Source of the DNA: Campylobacter gracilis
Lineage (GTDB): Bacteria; Campylobacterota; Campylobacteria; Campylobacterales; Campylobacteraceae
NCBI RefSeq assembly: GCF_018374135.1
Contig: NZ_JAHAFS010000003.1
Location: 62,001-126,000, forward strand
Length of the DNA stretch: 64,000 nt
Reading direction: 5' to 3'
Each line of letters starts with the position of its first letter. The first letter of the stretch is position 1. Positions 17,389 through 25,629 of the stretch are shown here, one piece after another. Made by a program: the position numbers and the translations under genes. The notes beneath the pieces were generated by a model. It worked only from the letters and a program-made list of their open reading frames with translations, had not been told where the DNA came from and ran no database searches.

Positions 17389-18889
17389 CTTTGCCCCTTA
17401 AACTTTGCTCTTTCATCTTTTCAAATTCCTGCGAAATTTGCGCGGCATTGGGCTCATCCGCCATCTTATCGAGCACGGAGTTGTAGCGATTTACGAGCAG
17501 TATCGCAAGCGCCGAAAAGCAAAAGCCCGGCAGCAGCTCGTAAACGATCGCCGAAAGCCCCGATAAGATCCAGCAAATGACCGTGATACCGCCTACGAGC
17601 ATACCCACTAAAGCCGCGAGCGCGCTCATTTTTTTAGAATACAGGCTGAAAAGAAGCACCGCTCCAAAGCTCGCGCCAAATCCCGCCCAAGCGTTTCCGA
17701 CGACGTTTAGCACCGTATCGTTTGAGCCGAATGCCAAGATCGTGGCAACCGCGGCGATGATTACGACGGCGATGCGGCTGCTTAGCGTCTGCGTGCGCTC
17801 GCTCACCTCTTTTTTATAAAACGCGAAGATAAAATCCTTCGTAACCGCGCTCGCGCTTACCAAAAGCTGGCTTGAAATAGTGCTCATAATCGCCGCCAGC
17901 ACCGCAGATATTATCACGCCCAGGATGAATGGATGAAAGAAAATTTTACCGAGCTCAAGGAAAATTTTTTCGGGATCGTCTATGCTAAGACCTTTTTGCG
18001 AAAAATAGACAAAGCCGATCAGACCGCTAAGCATCGCGCCTACTAGCCCTAGCACCATCCACGAAATTCCGATGCGGCGCGCGCTATCAAGCTCGCGCGA
18101 GCTTCTAATCGCCATAAAGCGCACGATGATATGCGGCTGCCCGAAGTATCCGAGCCCCCAAGCAAGCAGACCCAAAACGCCTAAGAAGCTTTGATTATAA
18201 AATAGATCGAGGTGGCTCGCGCCGTATAGCCGCACCTGCGCAAAAAAGGAGCTGTCCGCAGGGATCTGCAGCGCGCGGTAAGAAAACAGAGGGATCAAAA
18301 TAAGCACCGCAAACATCAGCGCCCCTTGAAACGCATCGGTGATCGCGACGGCCTTAAATCCGCCGAAAAAGGTATAAAACACTACGATTAAGATCGTAGC
18401 GATCGCGCCGTAGGTAAAGCTTAGCCCGAAAAAGCTCTCAAATGTCTTGCCGCCCGCGATGATGCCGCTGCTAACATAGAGCGTAAAAAATATGATGATC
18501 AAAAGCCCCGAGATGATGCGAAGCGTCTTGGTGCGGTCTTTAAAGCGGTTTTCTAAAAAATCCGGGATCGTGACGCTGTCGCTTGCTACCTCGGTGTAAA
18601 TTCTAAGCCTTTTTGCAAGAAATTTGTAGTTGCACCACGCGCCCACGCAAAGTCCTAGGGCGATCCAAATATTACAAATTCCCGTCGCGAACATCGCACC
18701 CGGCACTCCCAAAAGCATCCAGCCGCTCATATCGCTAGCGCCCGCGCTAAGTGCCGTCACGAATGGACCCAGGCGGCGATTATCGAGCAGATACTCGCTT
18801 AAGCTCGCATTCTTGTCATAATAATACCTACCTATAAAAATAAGCGCGCCGAAATATATCGCGATTGCGCAATAGGTCCAAAAGCTCAT
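17381..18889 (-). CDS. putP: Sodium/proline symporter
   Basis: A 502-residue member of the sodium:solute symporter family with about 13 transmembrane helices. Typical PutP motifs are DNRRLGPFVTALSAGASDMSGW near the N-terminus (Na+ site and substrate path, TM2), WGLGYFGQPHIIVRFMA in the middle and SSQLLVSASAVTKDF later. It imports proline with Na+. Campylobacter commonly use proline as a carbon source through PutA, but putA is not in this window. The gene has its own upstream gap shared with the divergent amino-acid ABC operon. Confidence 0.88.
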   Translation of the reverse strand: MSFWTYCAIAIYFGALIFIGRYYYDKNASLSEYLLDNRRLGPFVTALSAGASDMSGWMLLGVPGAMFATGICNIWIALGLCVGAWCNYKFLAKRLRIYTEVASDSVTIPDFLENRFKDRTKTLRIISGLLIIIFFTLYVSSGIIAGGKTFESFFGLSFTYGAIATILIVVFYTFFGGFKAVAITDAFQGALMFAVLILIPLFSYRALQIPADSSFFAQVRLYGASHLDLFYNQSFLGVLGLLAWGLGYFGQPHIIVRFMAIRSSRELDSARRIGISWMVLGLVGAMLSGLIGFVYFSQKGLSIDDPEKIFLELGKIFFHPFILGVIISAVLAAIMSTISSQLLVSASAVTKDFIFAFYKKEVSERTQTLSSRIAVVIIAAVATILAFGSNDTVLNVVGNAWAGFGASFGAVLLFSLYSKKMSALAALVGMLVGGITVICWILSGLSAIVYELLPGFCFSALAILLVNRYNSVLDKMADEPNAAQISQEFEKMKEQSLRGKDG

Positions 18890-19016
18890 CGTTGCCTCCT
18901 TTTAAAAAAGTTAATTTTACTCTATTTCAAATAAAATTTTACTTTCGGAATTTAGCCAGATTTTAACGAAATTTTAGTATTCTTGCCGTTTAAATTTTAA
19001 GAAAAAGGCGCCTTGG

Positions 19017-19721
19017 TTGAACGAGAAAATTTTAAAGGTCGTATTTGTTTTGACTGTAATCGCCGTGGGGCTTTATTTCACCTATCCCGAACTGAGCGAA
19101 GCGCAAAAAATTTCATACGCCAAAAGCTACGGCATCACTCTTATTTTGACCTCCGGCGGCATTGTGATCGGTATCGCGTTAGGATTTATGCTGGCATTTT
19201 TAAAATTTCTAAACAATAAATTTCTAAGTTTCATTATCGACGAATACGTAGATATAATCCGCGGAACTCCGATCGTTATCCAGCTGATGGTGTTTGTGTT
19301 TATTATCTTTGCTACGTGGAGCAATAATATCGCAGCTGCGATCTTTGCGCTGGGGCTTAATAGCTCAGCTTACGTCGCGGAGATCGTGCGCGGCGGCATA
19401 AATAGCGTCGATCGCGGCCAGATGGAAGCTGCGCGCGCGATGGGTCTGGGATACGGTACGGCGATGAAAGAGATCATCTTTCCGCAGGCGATAAAAAATA
19501 TCCTGCCTGCGCTTGCGAATGAGTTTATTAGCCTATTTAAAGAGACCTCGGTCGTGGGCCTCGTAGCAATTACTGATCTTACGTTTTTTTCAAAAAGCAT
19601 GCAGGCTGCGCTTTATACCGTCCAGCCGATACTTTTTGCCGCAGTACTTTACTATGCAAGCGTGAAATTTTTCTCGTTTTTAGTAAAAATGCTAGAAAGT
19701 AGGTTAAACCGCAATGATTGA
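19017..19721 (+). CDS. Polar amino-acid ABC transporter permease
   Basis: A 234-residue permease of the HisM/GlnP type. The inner-membrane protein has about five helices, the VDIIRGTPIVIQLMV segment typical of polar amino-acid permeases, and the cytoplasmic EAA loop EAARAMGLGYGTAMKEIIFPQA that docks on the ATPase. The start is TTG at 19017 (MNEKIL...). Its end overlaps the ATPase gene by eight bases, and the binding protein follows: a complete three-gene importer. Only one permease gene is present, so it should act as a homodimer. Confidence 0.88.
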   Translation: MNEKILKVVFVLTVIAVGLYFTYPELSEAQKISYAKSYGITLILTSGGIVIGIALGFMLAFLKFLNNKFLSFIIDEYVDIIRGTPIVIQLMVFVFIIFATWSNNIAAAIFALGLNSSAYVAEIVRGGINSVDRGQMEAARAMGLGYGTAMKEIIFPQAIKNILPALANEFISLFKETSVVGLVAITDLTFFSKSMQAALYTVQPILFAAVLYYASVKFFSFLVKMLESRLNRND

Positions 19722-20442
19722 AATATCAAATTTAACCAAATCCTACGGCAATTTATCGGTGCTAAAAGGAATTTCAAAGACCATAAATAAAGGCGATATC
19801 GTAGCGATCATCGGTCCAAGCGGCGGCGGTAAATCAACCTTTTTGCGCTGCTTAAATCTGCTTGAAATTCCAAGCGGCGGCACTATTAAAATAGACGGCG
19901 AGGATATTACCGATAAGCACACCGATATTAATAAAATTCGCCGCAAAGTTAGTATGGTCTTTCAGCATTTCAACCTCTTTGCAAATAAAAACGTGTTGGA
20001 AAATTTAACTCTAGCACCCATAAAAGCGGGCATTTATACTAAAGAACAAGCCTGTGCAAAAGCAGAGGAGCTGCTGCAAAAGGTCGGTCTTAGCGATAAG
20101 GCCTATACTTATCCGCACAAGCTTAGCGGCGGGCAAAAGCAACGCATCGCAATCGCTAGAAGTTTGGCGGTAAATCCGGACGTGATTTTATTCGACGAGC
20201 CCACTTCGGCGTTAGATCCCGAGATGATCGGCGAGGTGTTAGGCATAATGAAAGAGGTCGCCAAAGAGGGCATTACGATGCTTGTGGTAACGCACGAGAT
20301 GGGCTTTGCACGCAATGTCGCAAATAGGATTTTTTTTATGGAGGGCGGTAAGATCGCTGTGGATGATACGCCTAAAAACGTATTTGAAAATCCGCAAAAT
20401 CCGAGATTGAAAGAATTTTTAAATAAAATTTTAAACCACTAA
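19714..20442 (+). CDS. Polar amino-acid ABC transporter ATP-binding protein
   Basis: A 242-residue ATPase of the GlnQ/HisP class. Walker A is GPSGGGKST (residues about 33-41), the Q-loop is in MVFQHFNLF, the signature is LSGGQKQRIAIARSLA, Walker B is VILFDEPTSALDPE and the switch His is in VTHEMGFA. It energises uptake through the permease encoded just upstream. The small gap to the binding-protein gene (11 bases, with GGAGAGG) indicates one operon. Confidence 0.92.
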   Translation: MIEISNLTKSYGNLSVLKGISKTINKGDIVAIIGPSGGGKSTFLRCLNLLEIPSGGTIKIDGEDITDKHTDINKIRRKVSMVFQHFNLFANKNVLENLTLAPIKAGIYTKEQACAKAEELLQKVGLSDKAYTYPHKLSGGQKQRIAIARSLAVNPDVILFDEPTSALDPEMIGEVLGIMKEVAKEGITMLVVTHEMGFARNVANRIFFMEGGKIAVDDTPKNVFENPQNPRLKEFLNKILNH

Positions 20443-20453
20443 AGGAGAGGGAA

Positions 20454-21194
20454 ATGAAAAAATTTATGAGATTTCTAGTTGCGGGCGCTTTGCTTTGCGG
20501 TTCGCTAGTCGCTAAAGACATCACCAAAGATACGCTCATCGTGGGCACGAACGCCGAGTATCCGCCGTTTGAGTTTGTGGATGAAAACTCCAAAGTCACC
20601 GGCTTTGATATGGATTTGGTAGCCGAGCTTGCCAAGCGCGCGGGGGTGAAATACGAAATTTTAAATATGAGCTTTGACGGGCTAATCCCTGCGATTAAAA
20701 GCGGTAAAATCGATATGATTGCTTCGGGAATGAGCGCGACACCGGCTCGTAAAAAGGCTATCGATTTCACAGCTCCTTACTATAAAGTCGAGAATTTATA
20801 TGTCAAGCGCAAGGACGATAACTCGTTAAATTCTAAGGCAGATCTGCAGGGTAAGCGCCTTGCCGCGCAGCTAGGCACCATTCAAGAGCTTGCGATCAGA
20901 GATATCAAAGGCGCCGAAGTTAGCGCTACGGAGAACGTTTTTGTAGCCGTTATGTCGCTGAAGAACAAAAAGATCGATGCGCTTTGCGTGGATTCATCCG
21001 TAGGCTACGAATACCTCAAGAAAAACGACGATCTAACCGCATTTTTTAAAGAATCCGACGGCAGCGAGGGCTTTTCGATCGCATTTGATAAGGGCAAATA
21101 TCCCGAGCTACTCGCTAAATTTAACGCGGCACTTGAGGAGATGAAAAAGGACGGCAGCTACGAAAAGCTTTTGGAAAAGTATAATTTAAAATAA
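20454..21194 (+). CDS. Amino-acid ABC transporter substrate-binding protein
   Basis: A 246-residue periplasmic protein of solute-binding family 3. It has a signal peptide (MKKFMRFLVAGALLCGSLVAKD), then the family opening VGTNAEYPPFEFVDENSKVTGF-type and FDMDLVAELAKRAG. The Asp/Arg ligand positions match binding proteins for polar amino acids, but I cannot tell the substrate. Its closest known relatives in Campylobacter bind cysteine, glutamine or arginine-type ligands. A weak hairpin (GCAAATTC arms, about 21211-21234) follows. Confidence 0.88.
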   Translation: MKKFMRFLVAGALLCGSLVAKDITKDTLIVGTNAEYPPFEFVDENSKVTGFDMDLVAELAKRAGVKYEILNMSFDGLIPAIKSGKIDMIASGMSATPARKKAIDFTAPYYKVENLYVKRKDDNSLNSKADLQGKRLAAQLGTIQELAIRDIKGAEVSATENVFVAVMSLKNKKIDALCVDSSVGYEYLKKNDDLTAFFKESDGSEGFSIAFDKGKYPELLAKFNAALEEMKKDGSYEKLLEKYNLK

Positions 21195-21253
21195 TCCGCA
21201 AAATTTAGGCGCAAATTCCTCTCATAGAATTTGCACCGCTTAAGAGGAATCCT

Positions 21254-21802
21254 ATGAAAAAGATATTTTTAGCGTTTGTCGTCGCGTTTTGTATTCAAGC
21301 GGTTGCAAAAGATAATTACACCATAGCTGCATTCAGCGGCCTCTCTGAAGATCAAACCCTTATCTTCCAATTCTCCAAAGCTCGCAATGCTGCGGGCAAA
21401 ATATATCGCAAGGTTTATAGCCTTCCTTGTAAGCTCAAGAACTTACGTATCATTGCTATAGGAGCTTCCGAATGTTTTAAAAGCAATAAAGATTTCAAAA
21501 AATTTCAAAAAGAGTACAAGCAATCGATTGAATCGGTGATAAAACCCGGCAAGCGCTACTACGTAAATTTAATCGATCGTGGCAATGACGCCTATGTTTG
21601 CGACGCAAGCGATCCTAAAAGCAATCTGCGATTGGACCTAGTGGCGGCGGGATTTGCCGTACCGACAACCGACGATAGCGAACTTCTTTTAAAAGCTGCT
21701 GAGGAAGCCAAAGAGGCTAAACGTGGAATGTATAGCGCAAAATTTTGGGATGTTACCAACTGCATCCTAAACGGCGTGCCGATGCCTAAAAAAGATAGAT
21801 GA
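21254..21802 (+). CDS. Secreted staphylococcal-nuclease-like protein
   Basis: A 182-residue protein with a signal peptide (cleavage near AVAKD). The second half resembles a TNase fold: YYVNLIDRGNDAYVCD, then LDLVAAGFAVP, and the C-terminal helix AAEEAKEAKRGMYSAKFW. The catalytic arginines of true nuclease are not clear, so it may have lost activity. Four cysteines (in LPCKLKN, ASECFK, YVCDAS and TNCILNG) could form disulfides in the periplasm. Its stop overlaps the thiE start by four bases, although the functions look unrelated. Confidence 0.6.
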   Translation: MKKIFLAFVVAFCIQAVAKDNYTIAAFSGLSEDQTLIFQFSKARNAAGKIYRKVYSLPCKLKNLRIIAIGASECFKSNKDFKKFQKEYKQSIESVIKPGKRYYVNLIDRGNDAYVCDASDPKSNLRLDLVAAGFAVPTTDDSELLLKAAEEAKEAKRGMYSAKFWDVTNCILNGVPMPKKDR

Positions 21803-22413
21803 GCGAAATTTATGCGCTTAGCGACGATAGCTTAACGCCGCCGCAGACTATCTTTTCGCAGATAGATGAAATTTTACGCTGCGGCGTAAAGCTCGTGCAG
21901 TATCGCAGCAAGCTCGCCGCGCAGGATGAAGCTTTAATCCGCTCTCTCATCGGTCTTTGCGAGGATTACGGCGCCAAACTCATCATCAACGACGATGCGG
22001 TGCTTGCCAAAAAGCTTGGCGCGCACGGCGTGCATATCGGAAAGGACGATGGAGAGACGGCGCAGGTGCGCGAGTTTTTAGGCGCGGATAAGATCGTCGG
22101 CGTTAGCTGCTACGCTGATCTTGCTCACGCGCAAAAGGCCGAGGCGCAGGGCGCTAGCTACGTAGCCTTCGGCTCGCTAAGGCGCGGCAAGACAAAGCCT
22201 AATGCGCCGCTTTGCCCCGATGCGCTCGTGCAAGAGGCGCGAAAATCTTTAAACCTCCCAATCGCCGTAATCGGCGGGATAAGCTTAGAAAATTTAAATG
22301 AAATTTTAGCCCTCAAGCCCGATTATATCGCGATGGTAGAGGCGATCTACAGACCCGCTTCGATCACGCAAAATTTAGCAAATTTAAAGGAAAAAATGGA
22401 TGAATATATTTGA
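21799..22413 (+). CDS. thiE: Thiamine phosphate synthase
   Basis: Couples HMP-pyrophosphate with the thiazole phosphate to make thiamine phosphate. The 204-residue TIM barrel shows LVQYRSKL (pyrimidine site), IINDDAVLAKKLGAHGVHIGKDD and the C-terminal phosphate loop IAVIGGISLENL. The usual G-P-x-x-x-T-x-T-K loop is here FGSLRRGKTKPNAP, a variation also seen in other epsilonproteobacteria-like enzymes. It overlaps the nuclease-like gene upstream and uppP downstream by short stretches. Confidence 0.85.
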   Translation: MSEIYALSDDSLTPPQTIFSQIDEILRCGVKLVQYRSKLAAQDEALIRSLIGLCEDYGAKLIINDDAVLAKKLGAHGVHIGKDDGETAQVREFLGADKIVGVSCYADLAHAQKAEAQGASYVAFGSLRRGKTKPNAPLCPDALVQEARKSLNLPIAVIGGISLENLNEILALKPDYIAMVEAIYRPASITQNLANLKEKMDEYI

Positions 22414-23176
22414 CGCCGTGATTTTAGGCATCGTTGAGGGGCTGACGGAGTTTTTGCCCGTAAGCTCGACCGGGCACATGATCCTAGCTGCGAAACTGAT
22501 GGGCTTGCAGCAAACCGACACGCTTAAATGCTTCGAGGTCGTTATCCAGCTAGGCTCGATTTTAGCGGTCGTGGCGATGTTTTACAAGCGGCTTTTAGTC
22601 GATTTTAAGCTCTGGTGCAAGCTCGTCGTGGGCTTTATCCCTACCGCCGCGATCGGATTTTTGCTCTATAAAAGCATCAAATCGCTATTCGCACCGCAGA
22701 CCGTCGCTTACGCGCTGATCGGCTGGGGCATTATTTTTATCGCAGTCGAGCTCTTTCGCAAGGCGCGCCCTAGGGAGAATGAACTAGAGCATCTGGATCA
22801 AATCTCATACGTTCAGGCCTTCATCATCGGGCTTTCGCAATGTTTTGCGATGGTGCCTGGCACTTCGCGCAGCGGCGCCACCATCATCGCAGGGCTTTTG
22901 TGCGGGCTAAGCAGAAACCTAGCCACACGCTTTAGCTTCCTACTCGCGATCCCTACGATGTTTGCGGCGACTTTCTACGACACCTATAAAAATTTAGACA
23001 CCTTCGCGCAAAACTCCGACAATATCACGACCTTTCTCATAGGCGGGGTAGTGGCGTTCATCGTGGCGCTTGCGGCGATTAAGCTATTTCTAAGCTTCGT
23101 TTCGAAGTTTGATTTTATCCCGTTTGGAATTTATAGAATTCTAATCGGCGTCGTATTTTTCATCTTCGTTTTTTAA
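22400..23176 (+). CDS. uppP: Undecaprenyl-diphosphatase
   Basis: Membrane phosphatase that recycles undecaprenyl pyrophosphate, the lipid carrier for peptidoglycan and glycans. The 258-residue protein has the two catalytic motifs GIVEGLTEFLPVSSTGHMI (residues about 10-28) and VPGTSRSGATIIAGL, with about eight transmembrane helices. It overlaps thiE by 14 bases. The next gene, 22 bases downstream, also modifies the envelope. Loss of this activity in other bacteria increases bacitracin sensitivity. Confidence 0.93.
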   Translation: MNIFDAVILGIVEGLTEFLPVSSTGHMILAAKLMGLQQTDTLKCFEVVIQLGSILAVVAMFYKRLLVDFKLWCKLVVGFIPTAAIGFLLYKSIKSLFAPQTVAYALIGWGIIFIAVELFRKARPRENELEHLDQISYVQAFIIGLSQCFAMVPGTSRSGATIIAGLLCGLSRNLATRFSFLLAIPTMFAATFYDTYKNLDTFAQNSDNITTFLIGGVVAFIVALAAIKLFLSFVSKFDFIPFGIYRILIGVVFFIFVF

Positions 23177-23198
23177 ACGCAATCATCAAAGGAATTTC

Positions 23199-25022
23199 AT
23201 GAGCCTAGCAAAAAATATCGGCGCATTTTTAAAAGACAGATTCAGCCTCCTATCGGTATTTGACGGCGCGGTGCTAAACGCATACACGCTAGTTTTGGTA
23301 TTAAATTTAGCGCTCGGGTTGCTTCTTATCGCGCGCGGCGGCGAGCTACTCTCTGCGCAGGCGCTGTTTTTTGCGGCGTCCGCGATCTGCGGCGTGACGA
23401 TACTTTTTTTCGCGCTTTACGCGCTTAGCTTTTACAGCGCTAGGCTATATAAAATTCTCGCCTTTGCACTTCTGGCGATAAACGTGGTCTTTGCGATCGC
23501 TCAGATTTTTTTGATCTTTAGCCTGGAGCTTACCTACTCGCACGGCACGCTGGACGCGCTAGTGCAAACTACGCCCAAGGAGGCCTTTGAGTTCGCGCAT
23601 GCGTTTTTAAATTTCAAGCTGATCGCGGCTTTTTTGGCGCTTTTAATTTTCGTCTTCGCTGCCCTTAGGCTTAGAGTGAGCCAGCGAGCACGGATGAAGC
23701 TATGTCGCGCGATAAAGCTAGCCTTTTTGCTTAGCTTGCTCGTTTTTATCGCGCATGCGGCATTTAAAAGCTACGTAGCCAAAAGCTCGAAAATGCGCGC
23801 CAGCATCATAATCGCGCTAAATAAAATTCCGATTTATAACTTTGCTTTCGTTACGAAGGATTATTTCGGCGCCGATTTTAAAAGCGTGCGCGAGCTGCAA
23901 GCGGGATACCAAAGCATTTACGCCTTACATTCGCATAAAACCGCGCCAAACCGCATCTCAAACGTCGTTTTCATTATCGGAGAGAGCCTGCAGCGAAATT
24001 TCATGAGCCTATACGGCTACTATCTGCCCACCACGCCGAATCTGCAAGCGCTTGAGCAAAGCGGAAATTTAATCGCCTTTAGCGACGTCGTCTCGCCGGG
24101 CGCCAAGACCAACGACGTGTTAAAATACGTGCTAAATTTTGGAAATTACGAGAGCGAAAAGCAGCGCCCGTGGAGCGCCAACCTTGACATCGTAAATCTC
24201 GCGCGGCTGGCAAACTACGAAACCTTTTGGATCAGCAACCAGGAGCGCTACGGGCAGTGGGCGGTCGCAAGCGGCGCGAGCGCGCAGATGACGGATCACT
24301 CGGACTTTACGAACCAGATCCCGGTTTACAAATACGCCTATTCGCTCGACGAAGTTATGCTGCCTAGTATAAGAAATTTCAAATCCGGCGCGAAAAGATC
24401 GCCTCTTGCGCGCAAGGACGAAAGCTCCGCCGCAGAGGTAAATGGCACGCAGAAAAAGGATAAATTTTTCATCCTTCATCTGATGGGCTCGCACCCAAGC
24501 TACGAGTTTCGCTATCCAAAAAGCTTTGCCAAATTTAGTGCCGCAGATATCTCGCGCGAGCCGCTTGATGGGGGGCAGAAAAAAGAGCTCGCGCACTACC
24601 TAAACACCGTGGCTTACAACGATTTTATCGTGAGCGAAATTTATAAAATTTTTGCAAGCGACAACACGCTGATAGTCTATTTCAGCGATCACGCCCAGAG
24701 CCTTTATCAGTACCGTGGCAAGCTAATCCACGGCAGCATCAACCGCTTCACGCTCGAAATCCCGCTGATTTTCATGGCGTCGGATAAGTTTAAAGAGCAA
24801 AACGCTGATCTTTGGGCGCGCATCGCAGCGGCCAAAGACAGGCCGTTTTTAAACGACGATCTCATCCACGCGATTGCAGAAATTTTAGAGATGACCGACC
24901 TGCCCGAGTACGATCCCGCTCGCTCGGTGATAAACGCGGATTTCAACGCCTCGCGTCCGCGCATCATCGAGGGGGTCGATTACGATAAGGTTTATAGGCT
25001 GCAGAAGGAATTCGGCGAGTAA
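23199..25022 (+). CDS. Phosphoethanolamine transferase-like sulfatase-fold enzyme (EptA/EptC family)
   Basis: A 607-residue inner-membrane protein with five N-terminal transmembrane helices (to about residue 185), then a periplasmic alkaline-phosphatase-fold domain. Metal-site motifs are visible: VFIIGESLQRNFMSLYGY (nucleophile region), LHLMGSHPSYEFRYP and YFSDHAQSLYQYRG plus LIHGS. Family members transfer phosphoethanolamine to lipid A or to flagellar and glycan targets; C. jejuni EptC does all of these. In the family the nucleophile is usually Thr in GET, whereas here Ser stands in that place (GES). Acceptor unknown. A large hairpin terminator follows. Confidence 0.8.
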   Translation: MSLAKNIGAFLKDRFSLLSVFDGAVLNAYTLVLVLNLALGLLLIARGGELLSAQALFFAASAICGVTILFFALYALSFYSARLYKILAFALLAINVVFAIAQIFLIFSLELTYSHGTLDALVQTTPKEAFEFAHAFLNFKLIAAFLALLIFVFAALRLRVSQRARMKLCRAIKLAFLLSLLVFIAHAAFKSYVAKSSKMRASIIIALNKIPIYNFAFVTKDYFGADFKSVRELQAGYQSIYALHSHKTAPNRISNVVFIIGESLQRNFMSLYGYYLPTTPNLQALEQSGNLIAFSDVVSPGAKTNDVLKYVLNFGNYESEKQRPWSANLDIVNLARLANYETFWISNQERYGQWAVASGASAQMTDHSDFTNQIPVYKYAYSLDEVMLPSIRNFKSGAKRSPLARKDESSAAEVNGTQKKDKFFILHLMGSHPSYEFRYPKSFAKFSAADISREPLDGGQKKELAHYLNTVAYNDFIVSEIYKIFASDNTLIVYFSDHAQSLYQYRGKLIHGSINRFTLEIPLIFMASDKFKEQNADLWARIAAAKDRPFLNDDLIHAIAEILEMTDLPEYDPARSVINADFNASRPRIIEGVDYDKVYRLQKEFGE

Positions 25023-25026
25023 ATTC

Positions 25027-25065
25027 GGTGAAATTTTGCGCCTTTTAGCAGCGCAGAATTTCACC
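25027..25065 (+). terminator. Long-stem hairpin after the phosphoethanolamine transferase gene
   Basis: Two 15-base arms (25027-25041 and 25051-25065, GGTGAAATT and GCGC ends) pair with a single T-G wobble around a 9-base loop, 5 bases after the stop. Only a weak T stretch follows. The arms carry AAATTT and GAATTT words. Confidence 0.6.
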
Positions 25066-25629
25066 TCTTAAAATTTGTGCTCTTATCGCAACTGCTCGCG
25101 CCTTAATTTAGCTTTCGCACGGGCGCGTCAATTTCCGCCGCCACGAGCTCTGCGATAAAATTTCTCGCCGCGGAAGTCTGCCGAGTAAAATTCAGCTTTG
25201 TAAAATTTTAAAATTTACGGCACAGAATTTTCCATGCGTTTACGAAATACAAAATTTGCGAAGCTAGTTCGAATAACAAAATTTTGAAATTTCGGAATTT
25301 TAAAATTTGGCGGTGTAAAATTTATCCGCGCGGCACGGAATTCTACCGCTCAAATTTCATGGCGCAAAACTTCTCGGCACAAAATTTACCGCTAGAATTC
25401 AGCCCGCAATTTAAAATTTCAAAATCCCGCGTCGCGAAATTTTATGCCAAAGAATTTCACACCCCAATCGGCACGGAGTATCTGCTACCCGAGCCGTGCA
25501 TAAAATTCTACGCTTTGAAATTCCAAGTCATGAAATTTTACGCTACGAAATTTCACCGACAAAATTTTATGTCGCAAAATCCCGCGCCGTAAAATTTAAA
25601 AGCAGCTCTTGCTATAAAATTTCGCGAGC
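25066..25629. repeat. Dense RAATTY array
   Basis: Non-coding DNA in which AAATTT, GAATTT, AAATTC and GAATTC recur every 10-25 bases, separated by short GC-rich spacers. I count about 18 such words between 25270 and 25600. Any open frame here yields low-complexity KFYA/QNF/KFH text and is an artefact of the repeats. Confidence 0.6.

Noticed and set aside
25284..25592. 102-codon open frame reading like KFYA/QNF repeats
   Set aside because: It is a translation of the RAATTY array; no ribosome site, and the text is low complexity.
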